DNA of 30,015 nt from a virus: IMG/VR virus record IMGVR_UViG_3300006754_007205, positions 1-30,015 of that record. One strand, written 5' to 3'. Below the pieces are notes generated by a model. That model was given only the letters and a program-made list of their open reading frames with translations. It was not told the origin of the DNA and made no database searches. Each line of letters begins with the position of its first letter. Within the stretch, counting starts at the first letter, position 1. This document shows, one piece after another, positions 6,722-14,029 of the stretch. The translations under genes were made by a program, and so were the position numbers.

Positions 6722-8187
6722 GCTATACAAGACAATTATTACAAGAAGATTGCTGGAACGGTTTAACCTCCGACCAGCAAAAATTCTTTATTCATGCAGA
6801 GCAAGAGCTCACACCTGCACTTACTAACCTAGCTAATGTTATTAATAAGCATTCCATGGAAGGTAACAATCAACTATTGATTGAAGCAGGCATCCTAACA
6901 ACTGAAGATAATAGATTGTTAGAAGAAGGTATGATGGATTCGCTTAAAGGGTTAGCTCGCGCGGGAGCAGAAAAATTTCGTAGGCCACCAAGTGGTGGAC
7001 ATATACCAGAAGCGTCAGTTAAGAAGTTAATCACCAATATTGTTGCACAGCACAACGGTACAGATGTTGTTGGTATAAAAAAAGAGCTAGGCAGTGCATG
7101 GAAAGATCTTAAAGATACAGATAAGTCTGAAATTCTTTCAGCTGCTGGTTGGGTTAATAATAAATTAAACGAGCTTGGTCAAGAAGCTCAAAAAATGGGC
7201 GTTATTCAGGACATCGACAATGCGGTTGATAACTGGCTACCTAAACTCAAACAAAAATTTCCTAAGCAAGCCGAAACTGCTGAGAAGATCGGTAATTGGG
7301 CAAAAGAAAATAAAGGAAAATCTGCGATTGCAATCGCTGTATTAGCCGCCGCTGTTAATTTCTCCGCTGGATTAGTTCCTGCGATTGCTGTTGGTATGCT
7401 GTTAAGGGCTGCATTAGGTCAAATGCAAAATCCTCACGAGAAACTTTCAAGTTCGCTAGGACAAGCCGCTAAGATAACTGCTGGTGGTCTAGCCGCCGCC
7501 GGAGCAATTGGAGCGGTAATGGATATAGGTCAAATTGCAGCTGATAAAGTAACAGCTATGGTTCACGGTACAAGTGAGGAAGCCGCCGGTCAAATAATCG
7601 GCGCAACGCCTGGTGAACTGGCTGCAGCAGGCCTTCGTGAAAAGGCAGCAATGATGAGAGATTTTGCTGAAAGAATGGGAATAGAGGATGTAAGTCAGAT
7701 ATCTGGTCAAATGCAAGGTGGTGTACCGGTTGAGATCAACGGCATGCCAGTACCTGAAGAGCTTTACTCTCCAGAACAATTACAAAATCTTCAAGCCGCG
7801 CAACAAGTAAGTGCTGCTATGAGCGGTGATGCAGGTGGTGCTGATGCTGGTGGTGCTGATACCGGTGGCGATAGATTCGGCCTCACAACCGACGCAGAAT
7901 TCGACACCATAACTAATACTCCAGTAGATAGCACTCAAAGTTTGATAGATCGATTAGAATATTTTGCTGATAATAGATTTGCTGGTAAGCCTGGACTAAA
8001 ATGGGACCTCACCGGTGGTTCTGTTACTATTGAAGCCGGTGATGCATCCAAGCTCTCCCAGGATTTAACTATTAAATTTTCTGATATGTCAATGGATGAG
8101 ATGAAAGGCCTTGAAGCTGCGCTTAAGAAAATAGGCATTGACGAGGTTAGAATATGGGACTCAATGGGAAGACACGCTAGACAATGA
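6718..8187 (+). CDS. Unknown large protein with putative protease sites and two hydrophobic regions
   Basis: 489 aa, unrecognised. Candidate (I/L)-x-E sites are L8-Q9-E10, L54-I55-E56 before A57, and L68-E69-E70 before G71. The last is inside the LLEEGMMD motif also found in the 239-aa protein at 336. Two hydrophobic Ala/Gly-rich stretches lie at about 203-232 and 251-270. A Gly/Ala/Asp repeat (DAGGADAGGADTGGD, about 371-385) leads to a C-terminal domain of about 85 residues that looks folded. The start follows CAGGAAG and overlaps the previous stop. The combination resembles a multi-site processed, possibly membrane-active head protein, but this is inference. Confidence 0.8.
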   Translation: MSYTRQLLQEDCWNGLTSDQQKFFIHAEQELTPALTNLANVINKHSMEGNNQLLIEAGILTTEDNRLLEEGMMDSLKGLARAGAEKFRRPPSGGHIPEASVKKLITNIVAQHNGTDVVGIKKELGSAWKDLKDTDKSEILSAAGWVNNKLNELGQEAQKMGVIQDIDNAVDNWLPKLKQKFPKQAETAEKIGNWAKENKGKSAIAIAVLAAAVNFSAGLVPAIAVGMLLRAALGQMQNPHEKLSSSLGQAAKITAGGLAAAGAIGAVMDIGQIAADKVTAMVHGTSEEAAGQIIGATPGELAAAGLREKAAMMRDFAERMGIEDVSQISGQMQGGVPVEINGMPVPEELYSPEQLQNLQAAQQVSAAMSGDAGGADAGGADTGGDRFGLTTDAEFDTITNTPVDSTQSLIDRLEYFADNRFAGKPGLKWDLTGGSVTIEAGDASKLSQDLTIKFSDMSMDEMKGLEAALKKIGIDEVRIWDSMGRHARQ

Positions 8188-8867
8188 AAAATGTAAACTT
8201 TAATACTGGCTGGTACATGGGCGAAGATGAAGTGATCGAAGAATTCGGTCCGATGGAGCCTATTGCTGAAAGCCCAGTAGCTGGTGGCGAAGATCCTTCT
8301 CCTGCACCTGCCCCGCCCGGTAACTTAATCAATGAATCAGACTTAGAGCAAGCATGGATTGCAGCAGGTAAGCCTACAGATGTTAAAGGTGTACTTGATG
8401 TATTCATGAAAGTAGGCCAAGAAAAGCTCGGTGATGATAAAATTGCACTACGTAAGTGGGAATATGCGGTTAATCAAGGCTTAAGATCTATCAGACCTGA
8501 TATTACAAAAGAGCCTCCTGTACCTGGTGAGGAAGAGCCACCTGATAGAGATCACTTAGACGATGATGATCCTATGGTAACATTAGGTGACAAGATTAGA
8601 GATCTGGGTCCAGAAGCTGTTGATGCAGTTGTTAAATATATGAGCGGGCCCGCCACCGGTGCACAAACTATGTCAGGATCAGAACACCATCGTGACGATC
8701 CGGAAATTATTGCTGCCATACAAGCAAGATATCCCGATGCCCCGGGCGGGGAAACCACAGAAAAGACAGTACCAGGATCAACAGACGAATCACACCACTC
8801 CGGTACAGAGCTGGGCAAGTTTGCATCTCTCCTTACAGAGCATCTTGCAAACACGAATAGAAGCTAA
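8184..8867 (+). CDS. Unknown acidic protein, last of the coupled head-like unit
   Basis: 227 aa, acidic, with Pro/Gly/Glu-rich stretches. Candidate prohead-protease sites are I18-E19-E20 and I27-A28-E29 before S30. The latter is an IAE site of the kind seen in T4 head proteins. A helical block (about 48-105: DLEQAWIAAGKPTDVKGVLD and following) may be globular. PDRDHLD at 120-126 is encoded by the 23-nt repeat shared with the gene at 5525. The C-terminus is disordered-looking, followed by a helix (LGKFASLLTEHLANTN). No family is recognised. It overlaps the preceding gene by ATGA. Confidence 0.78.
   Translation: MKNVNFNTGWYMGEDEVIEEFGPMEPIAESPVAGGEDPSPAPAPPGNLINESDLEQAWIAAGKPTDVKGVLDVFMKVGQEKLGDDKIALRKWEYAVNQGLRSIRPDITKEPPVPGEEEPPDRDHLDDDDPMVTLGDKIRDLGPEAVDAVVKYMSGPATGAQTMSGSEHHRDDPEIIAAIQARYPDAPGGETTEKTVPGSTDESHHSGTELGKFASLLTEHLANTNRS
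8541..8563 (+). repeat. 23-nt exact repeat, copy 2
   Basis: Same sequence and frame as 6659-6681, encoding PDRDHLD. Confidence 0.8.
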
Positions 8868-8873
8868 TAAATT
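8866..8873 (+). promoter_or_regulatory. Degenerate late-type motif (AATAAATT) before 8880 gene
   Basis: AATAAATT ends 6 nt before ATG 8880 and overlaps the upstream stop codon. It differs in the last base from the other junctional motifs, so it is a weaker call. Confidence 0.35.
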
Positions 8874-8879
8874 ACTGTA

Positions 8880-9599
8880 ATGCGCATTTGTATTAGTGGT
8901 ACTAGCAGTCAAGGTAAATCTACATTTGTTAAAGATTTCATAAAGGAATGGCCTTCTTACACAACTCCGACATATTCCTATCGTGAGCTTATTGGTGAAT
9001 CTCACAGTAAGAAAACCAATAAAGACATGCAATTGAAAATTTTAGACAGCATGGTTGATGAGGTCATCAAACACGGTGAAGATGATAAAATAGTGTATGA
9101 TCGAGGGCCTTTAGACAATCTCGCATATTCACTGTGGGCTAACAGTAAAGGTATTGTTGATGACGAAACTATCTCAAAAAGTCTACCCCTCTTAAGAGAA
9201 TCGTTAAAATTTATTGATATTATATTTTACATACCTATAACTGAAGCTGCAAAAGTAGACTATGATACCGAAGAATTTCAAAAATATAAAGCAGCAGGTT
9301 TCACTGACGAGCAATTTCGTGAAGAAGTGGATAATATTTTCAAAGTATTAAAATACGATTGGGATAGCCCGGAATCAAAATTTTGTGAAACTCGTGATAA
9401 GCCACCTATAATTGAAGTATTCGGGCAACCTCATGAGCGTATACATATGGTTAAGTGGTATTTAGATGCTGATGGGGACCTTATTGATAATGTAGGTGTA
9501 TTTACTGAAAATGATATACAGGAGATGGAGCAGCTTAAAGCTAGCTTTGGAGTTCAAGATAAAACTAGTGAAGCTTACCGAAATCCAACCGGGACATAA
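8880..9599 (+). CDS. P-loop kinase/ATPase (AAA_28 or nucleoside-kinase-like)
   Basis: 239 aa. The Walker A motif GTSSQGKST is at residues 7-15. A DRGPLD motif at 74-79, followed by NLAYSLW, resembles the substrate-binding DR(S/G) region of deoxynucleoside and thymidylate-type kinases and of NadR/AAA_28 proteins. A later segment (about 150-175) with basic and acidic residues could be the lid. It could phosphorylate a nucleoside or nucleotide, fitting the phage's nucleotide metabolism genes, but the substrate cannot be read. The stop TAA overlaps the late-type motif for the next gene. Confidence 0.8.
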   Translation: MRICISGTSSQGKSTFVKDFIKEWPSYTTPTYSYRELIGESHSKKTNKDMQLKILDSMVDEVIKHGEDDKIVYDRGPLDNLAYSLWANSKGIVDDETISKSLPLLRESLKFIDIIFYIPITEAAKVDYDTEEFQKYKAAGFTDEQFREEVDNIFKVLKYDWDSPESKFCETRDKPPIIEVFGQPHERIHMVKWYLDADGDLIDNVGVFTENDIQEMEQLKASFGVQDKTSEAYRNPTGT

Positions 9600-9605
9600 T
9601 AAATA
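9598..9605 (+). promoter_or_regulatory. Late-type promoter motif (AATAAATA) before 9611 gene
   Basis: AATAAATA ends 5 nt before GTG 9611. It overlaps the stop codon of the kinase gene (9597-9599). Confidence 0.6.
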
Positions 9606-9610
9606 ATTAT

Positions 9611-10267
9611 GTGAAACCTGACAAGCTTGAAAATATATTAGAATTTTATAGACCGAGGCCGATTCGCACATCTAAGCGAACATTATATCCTCGCGGCTTT
9701 ACTCTGAGCTCAGAATTTTTAGATTCGTTTCACCTAGAATTTGATAGAATGGTTCACGAAGGATGTGATCCCAAAAAGCTTGTCAATCATTTTAGCAAGG
9801 CTCTTCGCTTTCATACTGACGATGAGAGAAGCCAAGCAGTAATGGAAGCTAAAAAGGGATGGCAGAAAAAGGACAAAGAAAAAGTTACCCGGCGTCGAGA
9901 GGATAAAGAAGCAGCTCAAGAACCTGTACAGAATACAAAGAAGTTAGATGAGCTTGCTCAATCTTGCGGTACAGATAAAAAAGGCAAAAGAGTATGCAGA
10001 GCAAGTCATTCACGTGGAGGCCCTGCGGCAGGTACAAAAGTAGATTCTGCAGGCAGACCAATTAAAGAAGAGGGTCAATCAGACGAAGTCGCGGCTAGAG
10101 AAATGGAGAACATGCACCAAAGGGAGCAAAATCCGTTCCCTAATCCTCCACGAAAGAAACGAAAAGGTCTTCCACCATTACCACCAGAAGCTAATGCCTC
10201 TAAAGAGCAGCAAGACAATGTAGCTAAAGGAGTTGTAAAGCCTTATGTTAAAATAAAAAGACGCTAA
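9611..10267 (+). CDS. Unknown basic, largely disordered protein
   Basis: 218 aa, GTG start. The only ATG nearby (9609) runs straight into a stop. The N-terminal 70 residues look folded (EFYRPRPIRTSKRTLYPRGF and following). The rest is Lys/Arg/Glu-rich with a helical charged stretch (WQKKDKEKVTRRREDKEAA) and a Pro/Lys-rich tail. A CGTDKKGKRVC pair and an SHSRGGP segment are present. I9-L10-E11 near the start fits the (I/L)-x-E pattern. A basic, late-expressed protein could be DNA-associated in the head; this is inference. The stop directly abuts the phoH stop on the opposite strand. Confidence 0.75.
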   Translation: MKPDKLENILEFYRPRPIRTSKRTLYPRGFTLSSEFLDSFHLEFDRMVHEGCDPKKLVNHFSKALRFHTDDERSQAVMEAKKGWQKKDKEKVTRRREDKEAAQEPVQNTKKLDELAQSCGTDKKGKRVCRASHSRGGPAAGTKVDSAGRPIKEEGQSDEVAAREMENMHQREQNPFPNPPRKKRKGLPPLPPEANASKEQQDNVAKGVVKPYVKIKRR

Positions 10268-11029
10268 CTAGTTCCTAAGCTTCTTAACAATATATTTACA
10301 AAGTTCAGATCTCATAACATCTTCCTCTGTAAACTTGAATGTATGAATTCCCATATACCTGCTTTCATCATCCGAGAACAATTTGAATAATCTCTCAAAC
10401 CCACCACAAAGTCTCTCAGTCCTAAGATCAGTTTGCATTGGATCTGCCAGTATAAAACATTTACTACCCTTACCTAGACGAGTTAATACTGTTGTAATCT
10501 CCTTAGAAGTAGAATTTTGAGCTTCGTCTAGAATAATACATTTATTAGTCCAATTCATTCCTCGAGCAAAGTTAACTGGGAACATACTAATTCTTCCTTG
10601 TTCTTCTAACTTCTCGATACGGGTATTTTCAAGAAGTTCATCTAATTTATCCAAAAATGGCATATTATAAAATCTCAATTTTTCATCTGCACTTCCCGGT
10701 AAAAATCCCAACTTAGACTCAGAACTCTCTACTGCGGATCTCAGATACATAATATCAGAAATAACTTTCATATTAAGGAGCTGTAAGCCACAATACACAG
10801 ATAAAAGAGACTTAGATGTACCTGCAGGCCCGTCAACAAATATAATTTGAGTATCTTTGTCTAATGCGATCTTAAAGAAGTCCTTTTGTTTTTGTGTCCA
10901 TGGTAATTGTTTTACTTTAATTACTCTCTTAATTGGGTTTAAGTTTTGAGGTGTATAAGGTGATATGTCTTCAGATATTTCCCTTCTTACCTCTTGTTTT
11001 TCCTTAGAACGAGAAGGTCGTTTTTTCAT
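10268..11029 (-). CDS. phoH: PhoH-like ATPase
   Basis: 253 aa. Walker A GPAGTSKS is at residues 67-74 and Walker B CIILDEAQN at 164-172, with the downstream LADPMQTDLR motif, as in PhoH family ATPases. The first 40 residues are a basic lead (KKRPSRSKEKQEVRRE). PhoH is common in marine phages; its phage role is unsettled (RNA metabolism or phosphate stress have been proposed). It has a late-type AATAAATA motif 7 nt upstream and is divergent from the glycosyltransferase cassette. It is tail-to-tail with the gene at 9611, with no intervening base. Confidence 0.93.
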   Translation of the reverse strand: MKKRPSRSKEKQEVRREISEDISPYTPQNLNPIKRVIKVKQLPWTQKQKDFFKIALDKDTQIIFVDGPAGTSKSLLSVYCGLQLLNMKVISDIMYLRSAVESSESKLGFLPGSADEKLRFYNMPFLDKLDELLENTRIEKLEEQGRISMFPVNFARGMNWTNKCIILDEAQNSTSKEITTVLTRLGKGSKCFILADPMQTDLRTERLCGGFERLFKLFSDDESRYMGIHTFKFTEEDVMRSELCKYIVKKLRN

Positions 11030-11036
11030 CTACTAT

Positions 11037-11044
11037 TATTTATT
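11037..11044 (-). promoter_or_regulatory. Late-type promoter motif (AATAAATA) for phoH
   Basis: Read on the minus strand, AATAAATA ends 7 nt before the phoH ATG (1029-11029 strand minus, start codon 11029-11027). It sits one base from the -35 box of the divergent promoter at 11046. Confidence 0.55.
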
Positions 11045-11045
11045 C

Positions 11046-11073
11046 TTGAATATCCAGGGACATATCATATAAT
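11046..11073 (+). promoter_or_regulatory. Sigma70-like promoter for the glycan cassette
   Basis: TTGAAT at 11046-11051, a 16-nt spacer, TATAAT at 11068-11073, and ATG 11082 after 8 nt. The predicted leader is about 2 nt. Confidence 0.72.
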
Positions 11074-11081
11074 TGTATTAT

Positions 11082-11909
11082 ATGGGAAAAGTTGGACTTG
11101 GTGTTATCACGTGTAATAGAGAAGAATTTTATAAGCAATGCTGTGAAAGTATACCACTGTATTCTGTTGATCATATTGTGACTGTAAACGACGGTGACCC
11201 ATATAAATACCAGCATTCCGGAATACATGTATATCAAAACGATACTAACTTAGGTGTTGGTAAATCTAAGAATAAAGCTATGCAACATTTACTTAACTGT
11301 GACTGTGAGCATATATTTTTAATAGAAGATGATATTATTATTAAGAACAGTTTAGTATTTGAAAAGTATATTGATACAGCTTGCCAGACAGGATTATGGC
11401 ATTTGATGTTTGGTTATCATGGACCAGCTAACAAAAATGAACATAAATTTCCTAATCCCCGATTAGTTGTTGAGTATAGTGATGAGTGTAAAGTAGCTTT
11501 CAATCTACATTGTGTTGGTGCATTTTGTTATTATCATAGAGGCGTATTGACTAATATTGGACGGATGGATGAACAATATAAAAATGCTTGGGAACACGTA
11601 GATCACTCATTTCAAATTGCCAAGAAGGGGTTACTACCAGCCTACTGGTGGTGGCCAGATGTTGCCAACTCATGTGATTATCTAGATGAATTAGCTTGTA
11701 GTGAAGAGAGCTCAACAATTAGATGGGAAGATGCCGAGAATAAGGTACCTAAAAAAGACTGGCAAGACAACATACAAACTGGAATGGACCATTTTGTATC
11801 CAAACACAGTTTTACTCCTGTACAGGTACCAGATACCCCTGTTGAATTAATTCAAGAAAAACTTAAATTTATTAGAGAGACTTACAGCAGAAATGAAGCA
11901 AAACTTTAG
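11082..11909 (+). CDS. Glycosyltransferase, GT2/GT-A-like
   Basis: 275 aa from ATG 11082. An upstream TTG at 11073 overlaps the -10 box and is rejected. The N-terminus GLGVITCNREEFYKQCCESI and TVNDG is a nucleotide-sugar-binding GT-A start. NLGVGKSKNKAMQHLL and FLIEDDIII give the D-x-D-like metal-binding motif (EDD). A later CVGAFCYYHRGVLTNIGRMDE and AWEHVDHSFQIAKKG block looks like the acceptor/GalT-C region. It probably transfers a sugar from a nucleotide donor to a glycan; donor and acceptor are unknown. It is the first gene of the sugar cassette and overlaps the next by 17 nt. Confidence 0.82.
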   Translation: MGKVGLGVITCNREEFYKQCCESIPLYSVDHIVTVNDGDPYKYQHSGIHVYQNDTNLGVGKSKNKAMQHLLNCDCEHIFLIEDDIIIKNSLVFEKYIDTACQTGLWHLMFGYHGPANKNEHKFPNPRLVVEYSDECKVAFNLHCVGAFCYYHRGVLTNIGRMDEQYKNAWEHVDHSFQIAKKGLLPAYWWWPDVANSCDYLDELACSEESSTIRWEDAENKVPKKDWQDNIQTGMDHFVSKHSFTPVQVPDTPVELIQEKLKFIRETYSRNEAKL

Positions 11910-12762
11910 TGGTATAACGCTAATAACGTTCGTTAGATTAGACAACAAAGAACGCATAGAAAATCTACAATCGATGGTAGGTTTTTACAATAAGTATTGC
12001 GAGAATTATACACATATAATAGTAGAAGAGGATGTAGAGCCAAAAGTATTAGACAGTTTAGATCTACCCTCACATGTCACATATATCTATAATAAGAGTG
12101 ACACTGAATGGAACAAATGTAAAGGTTATAATACGGCATTCAAGATAGCCACGACTAATACGTTACTTCTTAATGATGTAGATATCATAGTTCATCCAGA
12201 TCAAATTCTACAAACTGCATCAAATTTATCTGATAATGATAACGCAGCGTTAATGTACCCGTATAACGGATTGTTCCTGTGTGTAGAAAAAAACCTTAAA
12301 GAATTATTTTGTAAAGATTTGGATTATGATGTTTTATCATCCAACTTTCCTGAACCACTCAATGATTATAATGGAGTAAGCAAAGGTCAGCGTCAGCGAT
12401 ACAGAAAATATATAAATGAATTTTTTAATAATGGAAATGTAATGGTAGGACATGTTAGTAGCATGGGTGGATGCGTTATGGCCAGAAGAGACAATTTATT
12501 AAAATTAAATGGATATAATCCGAATTTTATCGGATGGGGATACGAAGATGACGAAATGCCGGTAAGAGCGAATAAGTTAGGATATGAAGTTAGTAGGTTA
12601 GGCTTTACAAAAGCCCCAGCATGGCATCTACATCATTATGATGGTACAGGGTCACAGAAAGAAACTCAACCATTTTACGAACACAATAGGCAAGAGGTAT
12701 CCAAGGTGGAGCATATGGCTGAGGAGGAATTAAACACATATAAGGATACATGGATTTTATAA
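11893..12762 (+). CDS. Glycosyltransferase with galactosyltransferase-type C-terminal domain
   Basis: 289 aa. The N-terminal GT-A-like region is GITLITFVRLDNKERIENLQ, with KGYNTAFKIATTNTLLLNDVDIIVHP supplying the DVD metal motif. The C-terminal block GGCVMARRDNLLKLNGYNPN, then FIGWGYEDDEM, is typical of the Glyco_transf_7C (beta-4-galactosyltransferase-like) domain, followed by HLHHYDG. It likely extends the same glycan as the preceding transferase. It ends 1 nt before the start of the GT11 gene. Confidence 0.82.
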   Translation: MKQNFSGITLITFVRLDNKERIENLQSMVGFYNKYCENYTHIIVEEDVEPKVLDSLDLPSHVTYIYNKSDTEWNKCKGYNTAFKIATTNTLLLNDVDIIVHPDQILQTASNLSDNDNAALMYPYNGLFLCVEKNLKELFCKDLDYDVLSSNFPEPLNDYNGVSKGQRQRYRKYINEFFNNGNVMVGHVSSMGGCVMARRDNLLKLNGYNPNFIGWGYEDDEMPVRANKLGYEVSRLGFTKAPAWHLHHYDGTGSQKETQPFYEHNRQEVSKVEHMAEEELNTYKDTWIL

Positions 12763-12763
12763 T

Positions 12764-13594
12764 ATGATAGCAGCGAGATTAAAAGGGGGTCTAGGTAATC
12801 AACTATTTCAATTATCTACAGCTTTTGCAGCTGCAAAAGCCAACAACGACGAATTTGTAATTGATTATGACATTAAGCATCACAGCGGTCAAGGTCATAA
12901 ACATATAAAATATAAAGACAATTTATATGAGAATTTGCCTGAGAAGTCAATAAAAGGTGATGATCTTCAAATTTACAACGAACCTGCATTTTGTTATTCC
13001 CCCATACCCAAATATACAGGTAATATCATAATTGATGGCTATTTTCAATCTGAAAAATATTTTATCAATTATAGAGATGATGTAATTAAAATGTTTACTT
13101 TTCCAGACGACATTAAAGATGGAGCTAGAAAGAAAATTGATAAAATAAAAAGCCACTTTAATAGAGAGCAAACTGTTTGTATTCACGTTAGACGAGGTGA
13201 ATACTTAAAGTTGCAACATATTCATATCGTACAGCCTAAGGAATATTATCTAAATGCAATGGAGAAGTTTGATAAATCTAAGACAGTGTTTATTGTCATA
13301 TCTGATGATATGGATTGGTGTACTGTAAATTTGAATTACTATAAAACTGCATTTTGTAACACAGGGTATGATTATGATACCGAGCCAATATCAACAGATT
13401 TGTGTGAATTATTTGATTTACATCTAGCGAGTTTATGTGATCATAATATTATACCTAATAGTTCGTTTGGCTGGTGGGGTGCTTGGTTGAACGAGAATAA
13501 AGATAAAAAAGTAATCGCACCTTCAGTTTGGTTCGGTCCTGGTGGGCCACAAGATTATCATGATATGTATTGTGACGGGTGGGAGAAAATGTAG
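12764..13594 (+). CDS. GT11-type alpha-1,2-fucosyltransferase-like protein
   Basis: 276 aa. GGLGNQLFQ at residues 8-16, HVRRGEY at 141-147 (the GDP-fucose-binding HxRRGDY motif, with E for D), and SSFGWWGAWL near 235 are the three hallmarks of glycosyltransferase family 11. Family members transfer L-fucose, or a similar L-sugar, from its GDP donor to galactose. In this cassette it would use the product of the GDP-mannose dehydratase/epimerase genes downstream. The D-to-E change in the donor motif is noted; some GT11 proteins vary there. Confidence 0.9.
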   Translation: MIAARLKGGLGNQLFQLSTAFAAAKANNDEFVIDYDIKHHSGQGHKHIKYKDNLYENLPEKSIKGDDLQIYNEPAFCYSPIPKYTGNIIIDGYFQSEKYFINYRDDVIKMFTFPDDIKDGARKKIDKIKSHFNREQTVCIHVRRGEYLKLQHIHIVQPKEYYLNAMEKFDKSKTVFIVISDDMDWCTVNLNYYKTAFCNTGYDYDTEPISTDLCELFDLHLASLCDHNIIPNSSFGWWGAWLNENKDKKVIAPSVWFGPGGPQDYHDMYCDGWEKM

Positions 13595-14029
13595 GTGAGA
13601 ACAGTTTTTACAAACGGTTGTTTTGATATTCTTCACGTTGGTCACGTCAAGCTTCTAGAGTTCTGTCATGATCTGGCATATAAGAGTTCAGGTGGTCCGA
13701 GCCGAGTCGTTGTAGGTCTTAACAGTGACTCGAGTGTTACCAAGTTAAAGGGCCCGCATAGACCTGTCAATACCGAGCGCGATAGACAGCTTATATTGGA
13801 GAGTTTGAGATTTGTTGATGATGTAATTATTTTTCACGAAAATACACCATACAATCTTTTATTACAACTCAAGCCGGACATATTGGTTAAGGGAGGGGAT
13901 TATGACTCAAGCATTACTGATAAATCTGATCCGAGATATGTTGTAGGGTCCGACTTGTGCGAGCTTGTAATTTTTAACACAGTTGATAATTACTCGACAA
14001 CTAGTATAATTAATACACTAAATTTATGA
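13595..14029 (+). CDS. HldE C-terminal-like (RfaE2) nucleotidyltransferase
   Basis: 144 aa, GTG start directly after the GT11 stop (GGGAG lies about 10 nt upstream). FTNGCFDILHVGH at 5-17 carries the HxGH motif (H14, H17). VGLNSDSSVTKLKG, RPVNTERDR, LVKGGDY (97-103) and YSTTSII are the ordered motifs of the heptose-1-phosphate adenylyltransferase half of HldE/RfaE. The enzyme activates a sugar phosphate to NDP-sugar. The kinase half is absent, and no heptose isomerase or kinase is seen here, so the substrate may be host-made heptose phosphate or another polyol phosphate. Confidence 0.87.
   Translation: MRTVFTNGCFDILHVGHVKLLEFCHDLAYKSSGGPSRVVVGLNSDSSVTKLKGPHRPVNTERDRQLILESLRFVDDVIIFHENTPYNLLLQLKPDILVKGGDYDSSITDKSDPRYVVGSDLCELVIFNTVDNYSTTSIINTLNL
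13983..14010 (+). promoter_or_regulatory. Internal sigma70-like promoter before gmd
   Basis: TTGATA at 13983-13988, a 16-nt spacer, and TATAAT at 14005-14010, inside the end of the HldE-like gene. ATG 14026 follows 15 nt later. Confidence 0.55.

Noticed and set aside
8659-8880. 73-aa plus-strand frame ending at 8880
   Set aside because: Out-of-frame shadow of the 8184 gene; Gln/Thr-rich and no start signal.
11202-11209. Exact TATAAATA inside a glycosyltransferase gene (also 18659-18666)
   Set aside because: Within coding sequence and not next to a start codon; treated as background.
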